DNA from: Pseudomonas pudica
Lineage (GTDB): Bacteria > Pseudomonadota > Gammaproteobacteria > Pseudomonadales > Pseudomonadaceae
Direction of reading: 5' to 3'
DNA length: 64,000 bases
Assembly: GCF_015680405.1 (NCBI RefSeq)
Contig: NZ_JADLJS010000009.1
Span: 62,001 to 126,000, forward strand
Part shown: in pieces, positions 34,843 through 43,917 of the stretch
Layout of the letters: each line of letters starts with the position of its first letter
How positions within the stretch are numbered: the first letter of the stretch is position 1
Program-made: the position numbers and the translations under genes
Notes under the pieces: model-generated
Told to the model about the DNA's origin: nothing
Database searches by the model: none
Seen by the model: the letters and a program-made list of their open reading frames with translations, nothing else

Positions 34843-36336
34843 TCAGGCACGCAACTGGTACCAGGTGGTCTTGAGCTGCGAATACTTGTCGAACGAGTGC
34901 AACGACAGGTCGCGGCCAAACCCGGACTGCCTGCCGCCGCCGAATGGCACCGTCACGTCCAGCGCATCGACCGTGTTCACCGACACGGTACCGGCCTTCA
35001 ACGCCCGCGCCACGCGGTGCACCTGGTTGAAGTCATCGCTCCACACCGACGCCGCCAGCCCATAGATGCTGTCGTTGGCCAGGCGCACGGCCTGCTCTTC
35101 ACTGTCGAAGGCACTGACCGCCAGCACCGGCCCGAATACCTCCTCCTGGGCCAGGCTCATACGGCCATCGACCCCGGCAAAGATGGTCGGCTCGATGTAA
35201 TTGTCCGAACCATCGATAGTCAGGCGCCGGCCACCGCACACCAACCGCGCCCCGTCCTGCCCGGCACGGGCGATGGCGGCTTCGATCCGGCCAGTCTGCC
35301 CGGCATCGACAATCGCACCGGCACGGCTCGCCGGGTCCAGCGGGTTGCCTGGCAGCCACTGGCGGGCCTTGGCCTGCAGGCGCTCGATGAACTCGTCATG
35401 GATGGAGCGCTGCACGTACAGCCGCGAGTTGGCCGAGCACACCTCGCCCTGGTTGAAGAAGATGCCGAATGCCGCCTTTTCCGCAGCCAGGTCCAGGTCC
35501 TGGCAGTTTTCGAACACCAGGTTGGGGCTCTTGCCGCCGCACTCCAGCCATACCTGCTTGAGGTTGGACTGTGCCGAGTACTGCATGAAGTACTTGCCCA
35601 CCTGGGTGGAGCCGGTGAACACCAGGCAATCCACGTCCGGGTGCAGGCCCAGCGCCTGCCCGGCCTGCTCGCCCAGGCCCGGCACCACGTTCAGCACGCC
35701 CTCCGGTACACCGGCCTGCAGCGCCAGCTGGGCCAGGCGCAGGGCCGAGAACGGTGATTGCTCGGCGGGCTTGAGCACCACGCTGTTGCCGGCGGCCAGC
35801 GCCGGGGCGAGCTTCCAGGCGGCCATGTCGAGCGGGAAGTTCCACGGCACCACGGCGGCGACCACGCCGAGGGCTTCGCGGGTGATGGTGGCCAGCGCGT
35901 TGGGCGCGGTGGGCGCCACCTGGTCGTACACCTTGTCCAGCGCCTCGCCGTACCAGGCGAACACCTGCGCCGAGCCCGGCACATCGATGTTGTAGGCGTC
36001 CATGACCGGCTTGCCCATGTTCAGCGAGTCCAGCAGGGCCAGTTCTTCGCGATGGGCCATGATCAGTTCGGCCAGGCGCAGCAACACTTTCTTGCGCTCC
36101 CCCGGTGCCATGCGCGGCCACGGGCCTTGCTCGAAAGCCCTGCGGGCGCTGGCGACGGCCAGGTCGACCTCGGCCTGGCCGCAGGCGGTGACTTGGGCCA
36201 GTACCTTGTTGGTGGCGGGGTTGATGGCGGCAAAGGTGGCGCCGCCCTGCGCGTTGACGGGCTTGCCGTCGATCAGTGCATTGGCCGGAAGGTAGAGGTC
36301 CGAGGCACGTTGTTGCCAGAATTCGAGGGTGTACAT
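34843..36336 (-). CDS. Aldehyde dehydrogenase (PuuC/KauB-like)
   Basis: 497 residues, NAD(P)-dependent ALDH superfamily. The catalytic Cys is in QGEVCSANSRLY near residue 300, the general-base Glu in LECGGKSPN, and cofactor contact at VPWNFPLDM. Wording is closest to gamma-glutamyl-aminobutyraldehyde / ketoaldehyde dehydrogenases of polyamine breakdown. Start ATG 36336 fits the family N-terminus; the open frame extends 21 meaningless codons. It follows the aminotransferase, whose product aldehyde it would oxidise, after a REP pair. Confidence 0.9.
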   Translation of the reverse strand: MYTLEFWQQRASDLYLPANALIDGKPVNAQGGATFAAINPATNKVLAQVTACGQAEVDLAVASARRAFEQGPWPRMAPGERKKVLLRLAELIMAHREELALLDSLNMGKPVMDAYNIDVPGSAQVFAWYGEALDKVYDQVAPTAPNALATITREALGVVAAVVPWNFPLDMAAWKLAPALAAGNSVVLKPAEQSPFSALRLAQLALQAGVPEGVLNVVPGLGEQAGQALGLHPDVDCLVFTGSTQVGKYFMQYSAQSNLKQVWLECGGKSPNLVFENCQDLDLAAEKAAFGIFFNQGEVCSANSRLYVQRSIHDEFIERLQAKARQWLPGNPLDPASRAGAIVDAGQTGRIEAAIARAGQDGARLVCGGRRLTIDGSDNYIEPTIFAGVDGRMSLAQEEVFGPVLAVSAFDSEEQAVRLANDSIYGLAASVWSDDFNQVHRVARALKAGTVSVNTVDALDVTVPFGGGRQSGFGRDLSLHSFDKYSQLKTTWYQLRA

Positions 36337-36415
36337 TTGTACTCCAGGCGACCGTCGTGGCGGTCTTCTTGCAATTAACAGATACCACACAGTCCGCAAG
36401 CACGCCGCACTCCCT

Positions 36416-36504
36416 CTGTGGGAGCGGGCATGCCCGCGAAACAGGCGACACGGTGGATGGCACCGGCTTCGCCGGTGTTCGCGGGCTTGCCCGCTCCCAC
36501 AGGG
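36416..36504. repeat. REP pair (inverted), twin of 40471-40560
   Basis: CTGTGGGAGCGGGCATGCCC, then a core with ACCGGCTTCGCCGGT, then GCGGGCTTGCCCGCTCCCAC. Nearly identical to the element at 40471-40560 including the core, with paired changes in both stems. It lies between the aminotransferase stop and the aldehyde dehydrogenase start, so it may lower downstream expression. Confidence 0.88.
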
Positions 36505-36513
36505 ATCAGCGGT

Positions 36514-37896
36514 CTAGAGCTTGCCGACCAGGCGCGCCGTGCGGTCCACGGCAATGCGGGTCTTCTCCACCAGCTCATCCAGCTCGCCGTGGTTGGCGAT
36601 CAGCGCCGGCGCCATGATCATCCGGCCCAGGGTGGAGCGAATGATCACCCCTTCCTCGAAACCGAAGGTACGGCACTGCCATGCCAGATCGTTCTCGTTG
36701 GCGAAGCGCTTGCGCGTCGGCTTGTGCTCGGCGAACTGCAGCGCCGCCACCAACCCGGCACCCTGCACCTGGCCGATCAACGGGTGGTCGGCAAACACTT
36801 CGCGCAGGATGCGCTGCAGGTACGGCCCGGTGTCGTCCTTTACCTGGCGTACGATACCTTCGTCACGCAGCGCCTTCAGGTTGGCGATGGCCACCGCCGC
36901 CGCCACCGGGTGCCCGGAATAGGTCAGGCCGTGGGCGAACACCCCGCCCCGCTCCACCAGCGCCTCGGCAATGCGCTTGCTCAGTACCAGGCCGCCCATG
37001 GGCACGTAGCCGCTGGTCAGGCCCTTGGCGATGGACAGGGTGTCGGGCTCGAAGCCGAAGTATTCGTGGGCGAACCATTCGCCAGTGCGGCCAAAGCCGC
37101 CGATCACTTCATCGGCACACAGCAGCACGTCGTACTGGCGGCAGATGCGCTGGATCTCGGGCCAGTAGCTTTCCGGCGGGAAGATCATGCCACCCGCGCC
37201 CTGGAACGGTTCGGCGATGAAGCCGGCGACGTTCTCGGCACCCAGTTCGAGGATCTTCTCCTCCAGTTGCAGGGCGCAGCGGCGGCCGAACTCGGCCGGG
37301 GTCAACTCACCGCCCTCGGCGTACCAGTAAGGTTCGTCGATGTGCGCCACATCCGGGATCAGACCGCCCATTTCGTGCATGAACTTCATGCCGCCCAGCG
37401 CCGTGGCGGCCAGGGTCGAGCCGTGGTAACCGTTCCAGCGGCCGATCATGATCTTCTTGTTCGGCTGGCCGACCACCTGCCAGTAGCGGCGCACGGTACG
37501 GATCAGCACTTCGTTGGCCTCCGAGCCGGAGTTGGTGTAGATCGCGTGGCTGTAGTGCCCCGGCAACAGACTGAACAGCAGCTCGGACAGTTCGATCACC
37601 GCCGGGTGGGTGGTGTGGAAGAACATGTTGTAGTAGGCCAGCTGGTCCATCTGCGTGGCAGCGGCGGCGGTCAGGTCGCGACGACCGTAGCCGAGCTGGG
37701 TGCACCACAGGCCGGACATGCCGTCCAGGTAGCGCTTGCCCTCGCTGTCCCACAGGTGCAGCCGTTCGCCACCGACGATCACGCGCGGCCCTTCGGCGTT
37801 CAGCGCCTTCTGGTCGAGAAAGGCATGGATGTGGTGTGCGGCATCGGAGGCCTGGTAGTCGCGGGTCTGGCGTTGCGGGGCGAAAGGCGCATTCAT
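36514..37896 (-). CDS. Class III aminotransferase, polyamine:pyruvate type (SpuC-like)
   Basis: 460 residues, PLP-dependent fold type I. PLP motifs are present: YTNSGSEANE, NGYHGSTLAA, the Asp of LLCADEVIGGFGRTG, and the Schiff-base Lys in LSIAKGLTSG near residue 288. It resembles omega-amino-acid/putrescine:pyruvate aminotransferases. It would convert an amine to an aldehyde, then oxidised by the downstream dehydrogenase. ATG 37896 has AAAGGAAA upstream; the longer frame runs into the LuxR gene. Confidence 0.9.
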   Translation of the reverse strand: MNAPFAPQRQTRDYQASDAAHHIHAFLDQKALNAEGPRVIVGGERLHLWDSEGKRYLDGMSGLWCTQLGYGRRDLTAAAATQMDQLAYYNMFFHTTHPAVIELSELLFSLLPGHYSHAIYTNSGSEANEVLIRTVRRYWQVVGQPNKKIMIGRWNGYHGSTLAATALGGMKFMHEMGGLIPDVAHIDEPYWYAEGGELTPAEFGRRCALQLEEKILELGAENVAGFIAEPFQGAGGMIFPPESYWPEIQRICRQYDVLLCADEVIGGFGRTGEWFAHEYFGFEPDTLSIAKGLTSGYVPMGGLVLSKRIAEALVERGGVFAHGLTYSGHPVAAAVAIANLKALRDEGIVRQVKDDTGPYLQRILREVFADHPLIGQVQGAGLVAALQFAEHKPTRKRFANENDLAWQCRTFGFEEGVIIRSTLGRMIMAPALIANHGELDELVEKTRIAVDRTARLVGKL

Positions 37897-37937
37897 TGTT
37901 GGTTTTCCTTTGCGGTGGGTTGCAGGGCGGCTGACGC

Positions 37938-38780
37938 TCAGCGCAGCTTGCCCATGTAGCTTTCCAGCGGGTCCTTGCCCAGCACGCCCTGGGCATTGGC
38001 CAGCGCGTCGATGAACAGGGAGAACAGCTCGGACTGGGTACCGATATCGAGCTTGGCGTAGACGTTCTTGCGGTGTGACTTGATGGTGTCCTCCGACACC
38101 CCCAGGCGCTCGGCCAGCGACTTGGTCGAGTGGCCCCGCAGGATCAACTGGGCGATACGGCATTCACGCTCGGTCAGCAGCGAGCTGCCGAAGTTGTTCA
38201 GCGCCGCGTGGATGCGCTGCTCGAGGATGTTCTCGAAGCGCCCGGTACGGCTGTCCAGCCCGGCGAAGTGCTTGCCGAGCACCGCCAGCACCCAGGGCGT
38301 GATACGCCCGAACAGCGCACGGGTTTGCCCATCGAGCTTTTCGGTGAACGCCAGCGATACCGCAAGGCTCTGCCCGGGTGCGACCTGCAGGATGTAGTTG
38401 AGCTCGTCCTCCAGGTGCGAGTGCCGGTAGAACGACTGGTAGTACTCGCTGACCTCGAAGTGGTCGGGCGCCACTTCGAACAGGCCATAGCAACCGGACT
38501 CGACCTGCTCCACACAGGCCCCGTAGAACGGGTCGAGCAGATAGAAGCCGGACAGGTAGCGGCTGACATTGCCCTCGGGCTGCCAGGGCGCCTTGTCGTC
38601 CTGCTCGAACAGCGCGCAGGGCATGCCGTCGTGGGGGTACAGGTATACCGTGGTCGCCTGGATAGGCCGGATCACGCCAAGTGCAGCAAAGAGATTGGCG
38701 GCAAAGCCCGGCCGGCCGATCGCCTCGGTGACCTTGGCCAGGTGCTCGAACCACTGTTGCGAAAGCAATTGATCAGTCAC
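37938..38780 (-). CDS. LuxR-type transcriptional regulator
   Basis: 280 residues. The C-terminal LuxR DNA-binding domain (about 205-265) reads LTERECRIAQLILRGHSTKS, LGVSEDTIKSHRKNVYAKL. The N-terminal 200 residues have no receiver or autoinducer-domain features I recognise, so the signal is unknown, possibly the amine substrate. The start is a GTG at 38780. It precedes the aminotransferase by 41 bases and is divergent from the permease, with a long palindrome between. Confidence 0.87.
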   Translation of the reverse strand: MTDQLLSQQWFEHLAKVTEAIGRPGFAANLFAALGVIRPIQATTVYLYPHDGMPCALFEQDDKAPWQPEGNVSRYLSGFYLLDPFYGACVEQVESGCYGLFEVAPDHFEVSEYYQSFYRHSHLEDELNYILQVAPGQSLAVSLAFTEKLDGQTRALFGRITPWVLAVLGKHFAGLDSRTGRFENILEQRIHAALNNFGSSLLTERECRIAQLILRGHSTKSLAERLGVSEDTIKSHRKNVYAKLDIGTQSELFSLFIDALANAQGVLGKDPLESYMGKLR

Positions 38781-38861
38781 TGTGGGCCTGCCGTCTCAAG
38801 TAAAGGCACCGCCGCCAGTGCGGTGCGTCGTTGGCCAGATACTCCCATGGCACTGCAAACA

Positions 38862-38927
38862 CCGAAATCACCCTTTGGGGTGAGCAGGCAAAGCCCTCTG
38901 CCGGCTCACCCCAAAGGGTGATTCCGG
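38862..38927. promoter_or_regulatory. 66-bp near-palindrome in the LuxR/permease divergent gap
   Basis: Perfect 20-bp arms at 38866-38885 (AATCACCCTTTGGGGTGAGC) and 38904-38923, with symmetry running on with one mismatch to 38862 and 38927 and inward through most of the 18-base middle. Each arm is itself partly symmetric (CACCC TTTG GGGTG). It could be a double operator for the LuxR protein or form a cruciform/hairpin. The rest of 38781-39061 shows only the permease ribosome site CCAGGAGTTAGC. Confidence 0.7.
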
Positions 38928-39061
38928 GTACCAGCGGGGTGTGGGAGCATCAACCCGCCCCAGCGCTGCGAGCCACCCGCTCGACCTCCTTGCACAACAC
39001 CCACCGGTATCGAGCCCGCTCGCATACCGCGGCGTCCTGCATCCCTTTCCAGGAGTTAGCA

Positions 39062-40441
39062 ATGCATACAACAACAAGTACAGCCCATAGCCCTGCACAT
39101 AGCCCGTCGCAACCCACCGCCAGCAACGGCCGTTTCCGCAAGTCCATGGGGCTGCCCGCCCTGGTGCTGTTCGGCCTGGCCTACATGGTCCCCCTTGCAG
39201 TTTTCACCACCTACGGGCTGGTCACCCAGATGACCAAGGGGCACTTGCCCACCGCCTACCTGCTGACCCTCGCCGCCATGCTGCTGACCGCCTACAGCTA
39301 CGGCCGCATGGTCCAGGCCCACCCCTACTCCGGCTCGGTCTACACCTACACCCGCAAGGCCTTCGGCAGCCACATCGGCTTCATCGCCGGCTGGACCCTG
39401 CTGCTCGACTACATCTTCCTGCCGCTGCTCAGCTACCTGCTGATCGGCATCTACATGTCGGAATACTTCCCGGCCATCCACGCCTGGGTGTGGGTAGCGG
39501 GTTCCATTGCCCTGGTCACCTTCCTCAACCTGATCGGCATCGAGTCGATCACCCGGGTGAACTGGATCCTGGTGGTGGTGCAACTGGTGTTCATCATCGT
39601 GTTCGTCGCCCTGTCCATCCAGAACCTCAGTGGGCAGGCACATCCGGTGTCGCTGCTGGCGCCGTTCCACCACGAAGGTTTCAGCGTGCCGTTGATCATG
39701 ACCGGCGCCGCCGTGCTGTGCCTGTCGTTCCTGGGCTTCGATGCGGTCTCGACCATGGCCGAGGAAACCAGCAACCCCACCTACCGCATTCCCGTGGCGA
39801 TCCTGGCCGTGTCGCTGATCGGCGGCATGTTGTTTCTGGTGGTGTCGTACTGCGCACAGATGGTGTTCCCCGACTGGGGCAGTTTCGCCGACCCGGACTC
39901 GGCGTCGGTGGACGTGATGCGCCGGGTTGGCGGCGAGCTGCTGGTGACCGCCTTCACCGCCACCTACGTGGCCGGCTGCTTCGCCTCGGCCATGGTGTCC
40001 CAGGCCAGCGTGTCGCGGGTGCTGTTCGCCATGGGCCGCGACGGTGCGTTGCCCCGTGCCTTCGGCCAGCTGGTGACGAAAAAGCGCGTACCGGCCACGG
40101 CTATCCTGCTGGTCAGCCTGCTGTCGTTGATTGCCCTGGTGATCAGCCTCGACACGGTGGCCAACATGATCAGCTTCGGCGCGCTGTTCGCCTTTTCGGC
40201 GGTGAACCTGGCCGTGGTCAAGCACTACCTGATCGACCACAAGCTGCGTGGTGCTCGCAACTACCTGCTGTATGGCGCCATTCCCGGCCTGGGCTTCCTC
40301 AGCACGCTGTGGCTCTGGAGCAGCCTGACCAGCCTGTCGTTCACCATCGGCTTGTGCTGGATGGGCATGGGCCTGGTGGTGTTGCTGGGGCTTACCCGAG
40401 CGTTCCGGGTGAAGCTGCCGGAGTTGCAGATGGCCGAGTGA
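39062..40441 (+). CDS. APC-family amino acid/amine permease
   Basis: 459 residues, about twelve helices, with the APC opening GLPALVLFGLAYMVPLAVFTTYG and the conserved FLGFDAVSTMAEE in the central helix region. Resembles PuuP-type putrescine or cationic amino-acid importers. Start ATG 39062 follows CCAGGAGTTAGCA. Divergent from the LuxR, aminotransferase and dehydrogenase genes, which together make a complete uptake-and-degradation unit. Confidence 0.9.
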   Translation: MHTTTSTAHSPAHSPSQPTASNGRFRKSMGLPALVLFGLAYMVPLAVFTTYGLVTQMTKGHLPTAYLLTLAAMLLTAYSYGRMVQAHPYSGSVYTYTRKAFGSHIGFIAGWTLLLDYIFLPLLSYLLIGIYMSEYFPAIHAWVWVAGSIALVTFLNLIGIESITRVNWILVVVQLVFIIVFVALSIQNLSGQAHPVSLLAPFHHEGFSVPLIMTGAAVLCLSFLGFDAVSTMAEETSNPTYRIPVAILAVSLIGGMLFLVVSYCAQMVFPDWGSFADPDSASVDVMRRVGGELLVTAFTATYVAGCFASAMVSQASVSRVLFAMGRDGALPRAFGQLVTKKRVPATAILLVSLLSLIALVISLDTVANMISFGALFAFSAVNLAVVKHYLIDHKLRGARNYLLYGAIPGLGFLSTLWLWSSLTSLSFTIGLCWMGMGLVVLLGLTRAFRVKLPELQMAE

Positions 40442-40470
40442 CACGCGCGCTGTCGAGCATTTGCGCGGTC

Positions 40471-40560
40471 CCTGTGGGAGCGGGTTTACCCGCGAAGCAG
40501 GCGACTCGGTGGATGGCACCGGCTTCGCCGGTGTTCGCGGGTGAACCCGCTCCCACAGGG
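40471..40560. repeat. REP pair (inverted), twin of 36416-36504
   Basis: CCTGTGGGAGCGGGTTTACC, a core with ACCGGCTTCGCCGGT, and GCGGGTGAACCCGCTCCCAC, 30 bases after the permease stop. Same orientation and core as the 36416 element. Confidence 0.88.
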
Positions 40561-40600
40561 GGCCGTGCATACGATGAAAACTTTTGGAGAAGGCCTTTGC

Positions 40601-40617
40601 GATAACGATCCGTTATC
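40601..40617. promoter_or_regulatory. Candidate operator GATAACG-ATC-CGTTATC
   Basis: Perfect 7-bp arms around ATC, 87 bases before the dehydrogenase ATG at 40704. The symmetry and length fit a GntR- or LacI-type dimer. No regulator gene for it is in the immediate neighbourhood. Confidence 0.45.
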
Positions 40618-40703
40618 ACCTGATCCGCATTAATCATTATTCAGCACGCATTTCGCCCCCTACAGTCCCAGCCCATCGACTGTCATTGCCAACGGGAAAC
40701 GAA

Positions 40704-42284
40704 ATGTCCATCGAACACCGCCTGAACCACATCGCCGGCCAGCTCAGCGGCAACGGTGACGTGCTGCTGAACAGCGTCGACGCCCACACCGGCGAGCCAC
40801 TGCCATACGCCTTCCACCAGGCGACCAGCGACGAAGTCGAAGCCGCCGTGCAGGCCGCCGAGGCTGCCTACCCGGCCTATCGCAGCACCAGCCCGGCCCA
40901 GCGTGCCGCTTTCCTGGATGCCATTGCCAATGAACTGGACGCACTGGGCGATGACTTCATCCTGCATGTGACGCGCGAAACCGCACTGCCCGAGGCACGC
41001 ATCCGCGGTGAGCGTGCCCGCACCAGTAACCAGCTGCGCCTGTTCGCCGATGTGGTGCGTCGTGGCGACTTCCTCGGCGCGCGCATCGACCGCGCGCTGC
41101 CCGAGCGCACCCCGCTGCCACGCCCGGACCTGCGCCAGTACCGCATCGGCGTCGGCCCGGTGGCTGTATTCGGTGCCAGCAACTTCCCGCTGGCCTTCTC
41201 CACCGCTGGCGGTGACACCGCCTCGGCGCTGGCGGCTGGCTGCCCAGTGGTGTTCAAGGCCCACAGCGGGCACATGCTCACCGCTGCCCACGTGGCCGCG
41301 GCCATTGACCGCGCGGTGGCCGGCAGCGGCATGCCGGCAGGCGTGTTCAACATGATCTATGGTGCCGGCGTGGGCGAAGCACTGGTCAAGCACCCGGCCA
41401 TCCAGGCGGTCGGCTTCACCGGTTCGCTGCGTGGTGGCCGCGCCCTGTGCGACATGGCGGCTGCGCGTGCGCAGCCGATCCCGGTGTTCGCCGAAATGAG
41501 CAGCATCAACCCGGTAATAGTCCTACCCCAGGCCCTGCAGGCCCGTGGCGAGCAGGTAGCCGGCGAACTGGCCGCCTCGGTAGTGCTGGGTTGCGGGCAG
41601 TTCTGCACCAACCCGGGCTTGGTGGTGGGCATCAAGTCGCCGCAGTTCGAACGCTTCGTACACACGCTGGTGGCACGCATGGCCGACCAGGCGCCGCAGA
41701 CCATGCTCAACACCGGCACCCTGCGCAGCTACCAGAACGGTGTGCAGCACCTGCTGGCGCACCCTGGCATCCAGCACCTGGCCGGGCAGCCACAAGCCGG
41801 CAACCAGGCCCAGCCGCAGCTGTTCAAGGCAGACGTGAGCCTGCTGCTTAACAGCGACCCGCTGCTGCAGGAAGAAGTGTTCGGCCCAACCACCGTGGTG
41901 GTGGAAGTGACCGATGCCCAGCAACTGGCCGAGGCGCTGCGCCACCTGCAAGGCCAGCTGACCGCCACCCTGATTGCCGAACCCGACGACCTGCGTGCCT
42001 TTGCTGCGCTGGTGCCGCTGCTGGAGCGCAAGGCCGGGCGCCTGCTGCTGAACGGCTACCCGACCGGCGTAGAGGTATCGGACGCGATGGTGCATGGCGG
42101 GCCATACCCGGCCACCTCCGATGCCCGTGGCACTTCGGTCGGTACCTTGGCCATCGACCGCTTCCTGCGCCCGGTGTGCTTCCAGAACTACCCGGATACG
42201 CTGCTGCCGGATGCGCTGAAAAGTGCCAACCCGCTGGGGATTGCGCGGTTGGTGGATGGGGTCGCCAGCCGTGGCGCGGTTTGA
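40704..42284 (+). CDS. 2,5-dioxovalerate (alpha-ketoglutarate semialdehyde) dehydrogenase-type ALDH
   Basis: 526 residues. Catalytic Cys in LGCGQFCTNPG near residue 300, general-base Glu in FAEMSSINP, and GASNFPLAFSTAGGD in the cofactor region; these phrases and the length are typical of the NADP-dependent ketoglutarate-semialdehyde dehydrogenases that end sugar-acid and hydroxyproline routes by making 2-oxoglutarate. ATG 40704 (after AACGGGAAACGAA) is preferred to a start 40 codons upstream. It stands alone, so the upstream pathway is not evident here. Confidence 0.9.
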   Translation: MSIEHRLNHIAGQLSGNGDVLLNSVDAHTGEPLPYAFHQATSDEVEAAVQAAEAAYPAYRSTSPAQRAAFLDAIANELDALGDDFILHVTRETALPEARIRGERARTSNQLRLFADVVRRGDFLGARIDRALPERTPLPRPDLRQYRIGVGPVAVFGASNFPLAFSTAGGDTASALAAGCPVVFKAHSGHMLTAAHVAAAIDRAVAGSGMPAGVFNMIYGAGVGEALVKHPAIQAVGFTGSLRGGRALCDMAAARAQPIPVFAEMSSINPVIVLPQALQARGEQVAGELAASVVLGCGQFCTNPGLVVGIKSPQFERFVHTLVARMADQAPQTMLNTGTLRSYQNGVQHLLAHPGIQHLAGQPQAGNQAQPQLFKADVSLLLNSDPLLQEEVFGPTTVVVEVTDAQQLAEALRHLQGQLTATLIAEPDDLRAFAALVPLLERKAGRLLLNGYPTGVEVSDAMVHGGPYPATSDARGTSVGTLAIDRFLRPVCFQNYPDTLLPDALKSANPLGIARLVDGVASRGAV

Positions 42285-42308
42285 TCTGACATTGAGGTAG
42301 CCTGTACT

Positions 42309-42402
42309 GGCCTCTTCGCGGGTAAACCCGCTCCCACAGGTACTGCACAGAATTCCAGAACTGTGCCGTACCTGTGGGAGCGGGCGAGCCCGCGAAGAGG
42401 CC
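42309..42402. repeat. REP pair (inverted)
   Basis: GGCCTCTTCGCGGGTAAACC on the left and CGGGCGAGCCCGCGAAGAGG on the right, with arms that also include CCCACAGGTAC/GTACCTGTGGG. Found 25 bases after the dehydrogenase stop. Confidence 0.88.
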
Positions 42403-42421
42403 GGCACAGGATCACCGGCCC

Positions 42422-42429
42422 TGTATACA
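42422..42429. promoter_or_regulatory. Short palindrome TGTATACA before the deaminase gene
   Basis: CTGTATACAA, 80 bases before the 8-oxoguanine deaminase-like ATG. TTGTATACAA-like sites occur before purine genes under GntR-type control in other proteobacteria, but eight bases are too few for certainty. Confidence 0.25.
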
Positions 42430-42508
42430 ATCCGCAAAAACCTTGCTTACAATGCCATGCGCCTATGACATCGGTAATCGCCGATGCGTATTGCGGCAGG
42501 CTCAAGCC

Positions 42509-43882
42509 ATGTCATCTACAAATGCTCCAAGAACGCTACTGGTCAAGAACGCCCAACTCCTGGTCACCATGGACGGCGAACGCCGCGAGATCAAGAACGG
42601 CGGAATGTTCATCGAAGGCAACCTGATCCGCCAGGTCGGCCCCAGCGATACCCTGCCACAGCACGCCGACGTGGTGCTGGACATGGCCGGCAAGGTGGTC
42701 ATCCCTGGCCTGGTCAACACCCACCACCACATGTACCAGAGCCTCACCCGCGTGGTGCCGGCAGCCCAGGACGGCGAGCTGTTCAACTGGTTGACCAACC
42801 TCTACCCGATCTGGGCACGCCTGACCCCCGAGATGATCGCGGTGTCGACCCAGACCGCCATGGCCGAACTGATCCTGTCCGGCTGCACCACCTCCAGCGA
42901 CCACCTGTACATCTACCCCAACGGCTGCAAGCTCGACGACAGCATCCATGCCGCCGACGAGATCGGCATGCGCTTCCACGCCGCGCGCGGCAGCATGAGC
43001 GTGGGCCGCAGCCAGGGCGGCCTGCCGCCTGATTCGGTGGTGGAGAAGGAAGCCGACATCCTCAAGGAGTCCCAGCGCCTGATCGAGGACTATCACGACG
43101 CCAGCCACGGCTCGATGCGCCGCATCGTGGTGGCGCCCTGCTCGCCGTTCTCGGTCAGCCGCGACCTGATGCGCGAAGCCGCCGTGCTGGCGCGCCAGTA
43201 CGGGGTGTCGTTGCACACCCACCTGGCCGAGAACGTCAACGACATCGCCTACAGCCGGGAGAAGTTCGGCATGACCCCCGCCGAGTATGCCGAGGACCTC
43301 GGCTGGGTCGGCCACGACGTGTGGCACGCCCACTGCGTGCAACTCGACCAGCATGGGATCGAGCTGTTCGCCCGCACCGGCACGGGTGTCGCCCACTGCC
43401 CATGCTCGAACATGCGCCTGGCCTCGGGCATCGCCCCGGTGCGCAAGATGCGCGACCACGGTGTGCCGGTAGGCCTTGGGGTCGACGGTTCGGCATCCAA
43501 CGATGGCGCCAGCATGATCGGTGAAGTGCGCCAGGCCTTGCTGCTGCAACGGGTGGGCTTCGGCCCCGACGCGATGACTGCACGCGAGGCGCTGGAAATT
43601 GCAACGCTCGGTGGTGCCAAGGTGCTCAATCGCGATGACATCGGCGCCCTCGCCCCAGGCATGGTGGCCGACTTCGTCGCCTTCGATCTAGGCCACGTGG
43701 CCTATGCCGGCGGCCACCACGACCCGTTGGCGGCGCTGGTGTTCTGCACACCGACCCAGGTGCACACCAGTGTCATCAATGGCCGTGTGGTGGTGAAGGA
43801 TGGCCAGCTGGCCACGGTCGACCTGCCACGGGTGCTGGAGCGCCACAACCAGTTGGCACGCCAGCTGGTCAGCGGCGAATAA
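42509..43882 (+). CDS. Amidohydrolase, 8-oxoguanine deaminase-like
   Basis: 457 residues, metal-dependent amidohydrolase. N-terminal metal site NTHHHMY, then HTHLAEN, HCVQLD and the Asp of GVDGSASNDG, all four ligand groups intact. The length and the run LVNTHHHMYQSLTRVVP match the Pseudomonas 8-oxoguanine deaminases (cog0402 group); related enzymes act on guanine, isoxanthopterin or triazines. Likely purine salvage or repair-product turnover. ATG 42509 is preferred to an upstream frame start inside the REP region. Confidence 0.87.
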   Translation: MSSTNAPRTLLVKNAQLLVTMDGERREIKNGGMFIEGNLIRQVGPSDTLPQHADVVLDMAGKVVIPGLVNTHHHMYQSLTRVVPAAQDGELFNWLTNLYPIWARLTPEMIAVSTQTAMAELILSGCTTSSDHLYIYPNGCKLDDSIHAADEIGMRFHAARGSMSVGRSQGGLPPDSVVEKEADILKESQRLIEDYHDASHGSMRRIVVAPCSPFSVSRDLMREAAVLARQYGVSLHTHLAENVNDIAYSREKFGMTPAEYAEDLGWVGHDVWHAHCVQLDQHGIELFARTGTGVAHCPCSNMRLASGIAPVRKMRDHGVPVGLGVDGSASNDGASMIGEVRQALLLQRVGFGPDAMTAREALEIATLGGAKVLNRDDIGALAPGMVADFVAFDLGHVAYAGGHHDPLAALVFCTPTQVHTSVINGRVVVKDGQLATVDLPRVLERHNQLARQLVSGE

Positions 43883-43891
43883 GCTGCCATT

Positions 43892-43910
43892 TGGGCCGCC
43901 CTGCGGCCCA
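43892..43910. terminator. Hairpin between convergent genes
   Basis: GGGCCGC CCT GCGGCCC, 10 bases after the deaminase stop and 8 before the acetyltransferase stop. No T run, so at best a weak or attenuating bidirectional terminator. Confidence 0.5.
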
Positions 43911-43917
43911 TTGCCTA

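Noticed and set aside
39056..40570. 504-codon open frame opposite the APC permease
   Set aside because: Repetitive His/Gly/Gln composition with no domain; codon bias fits the permease strand.
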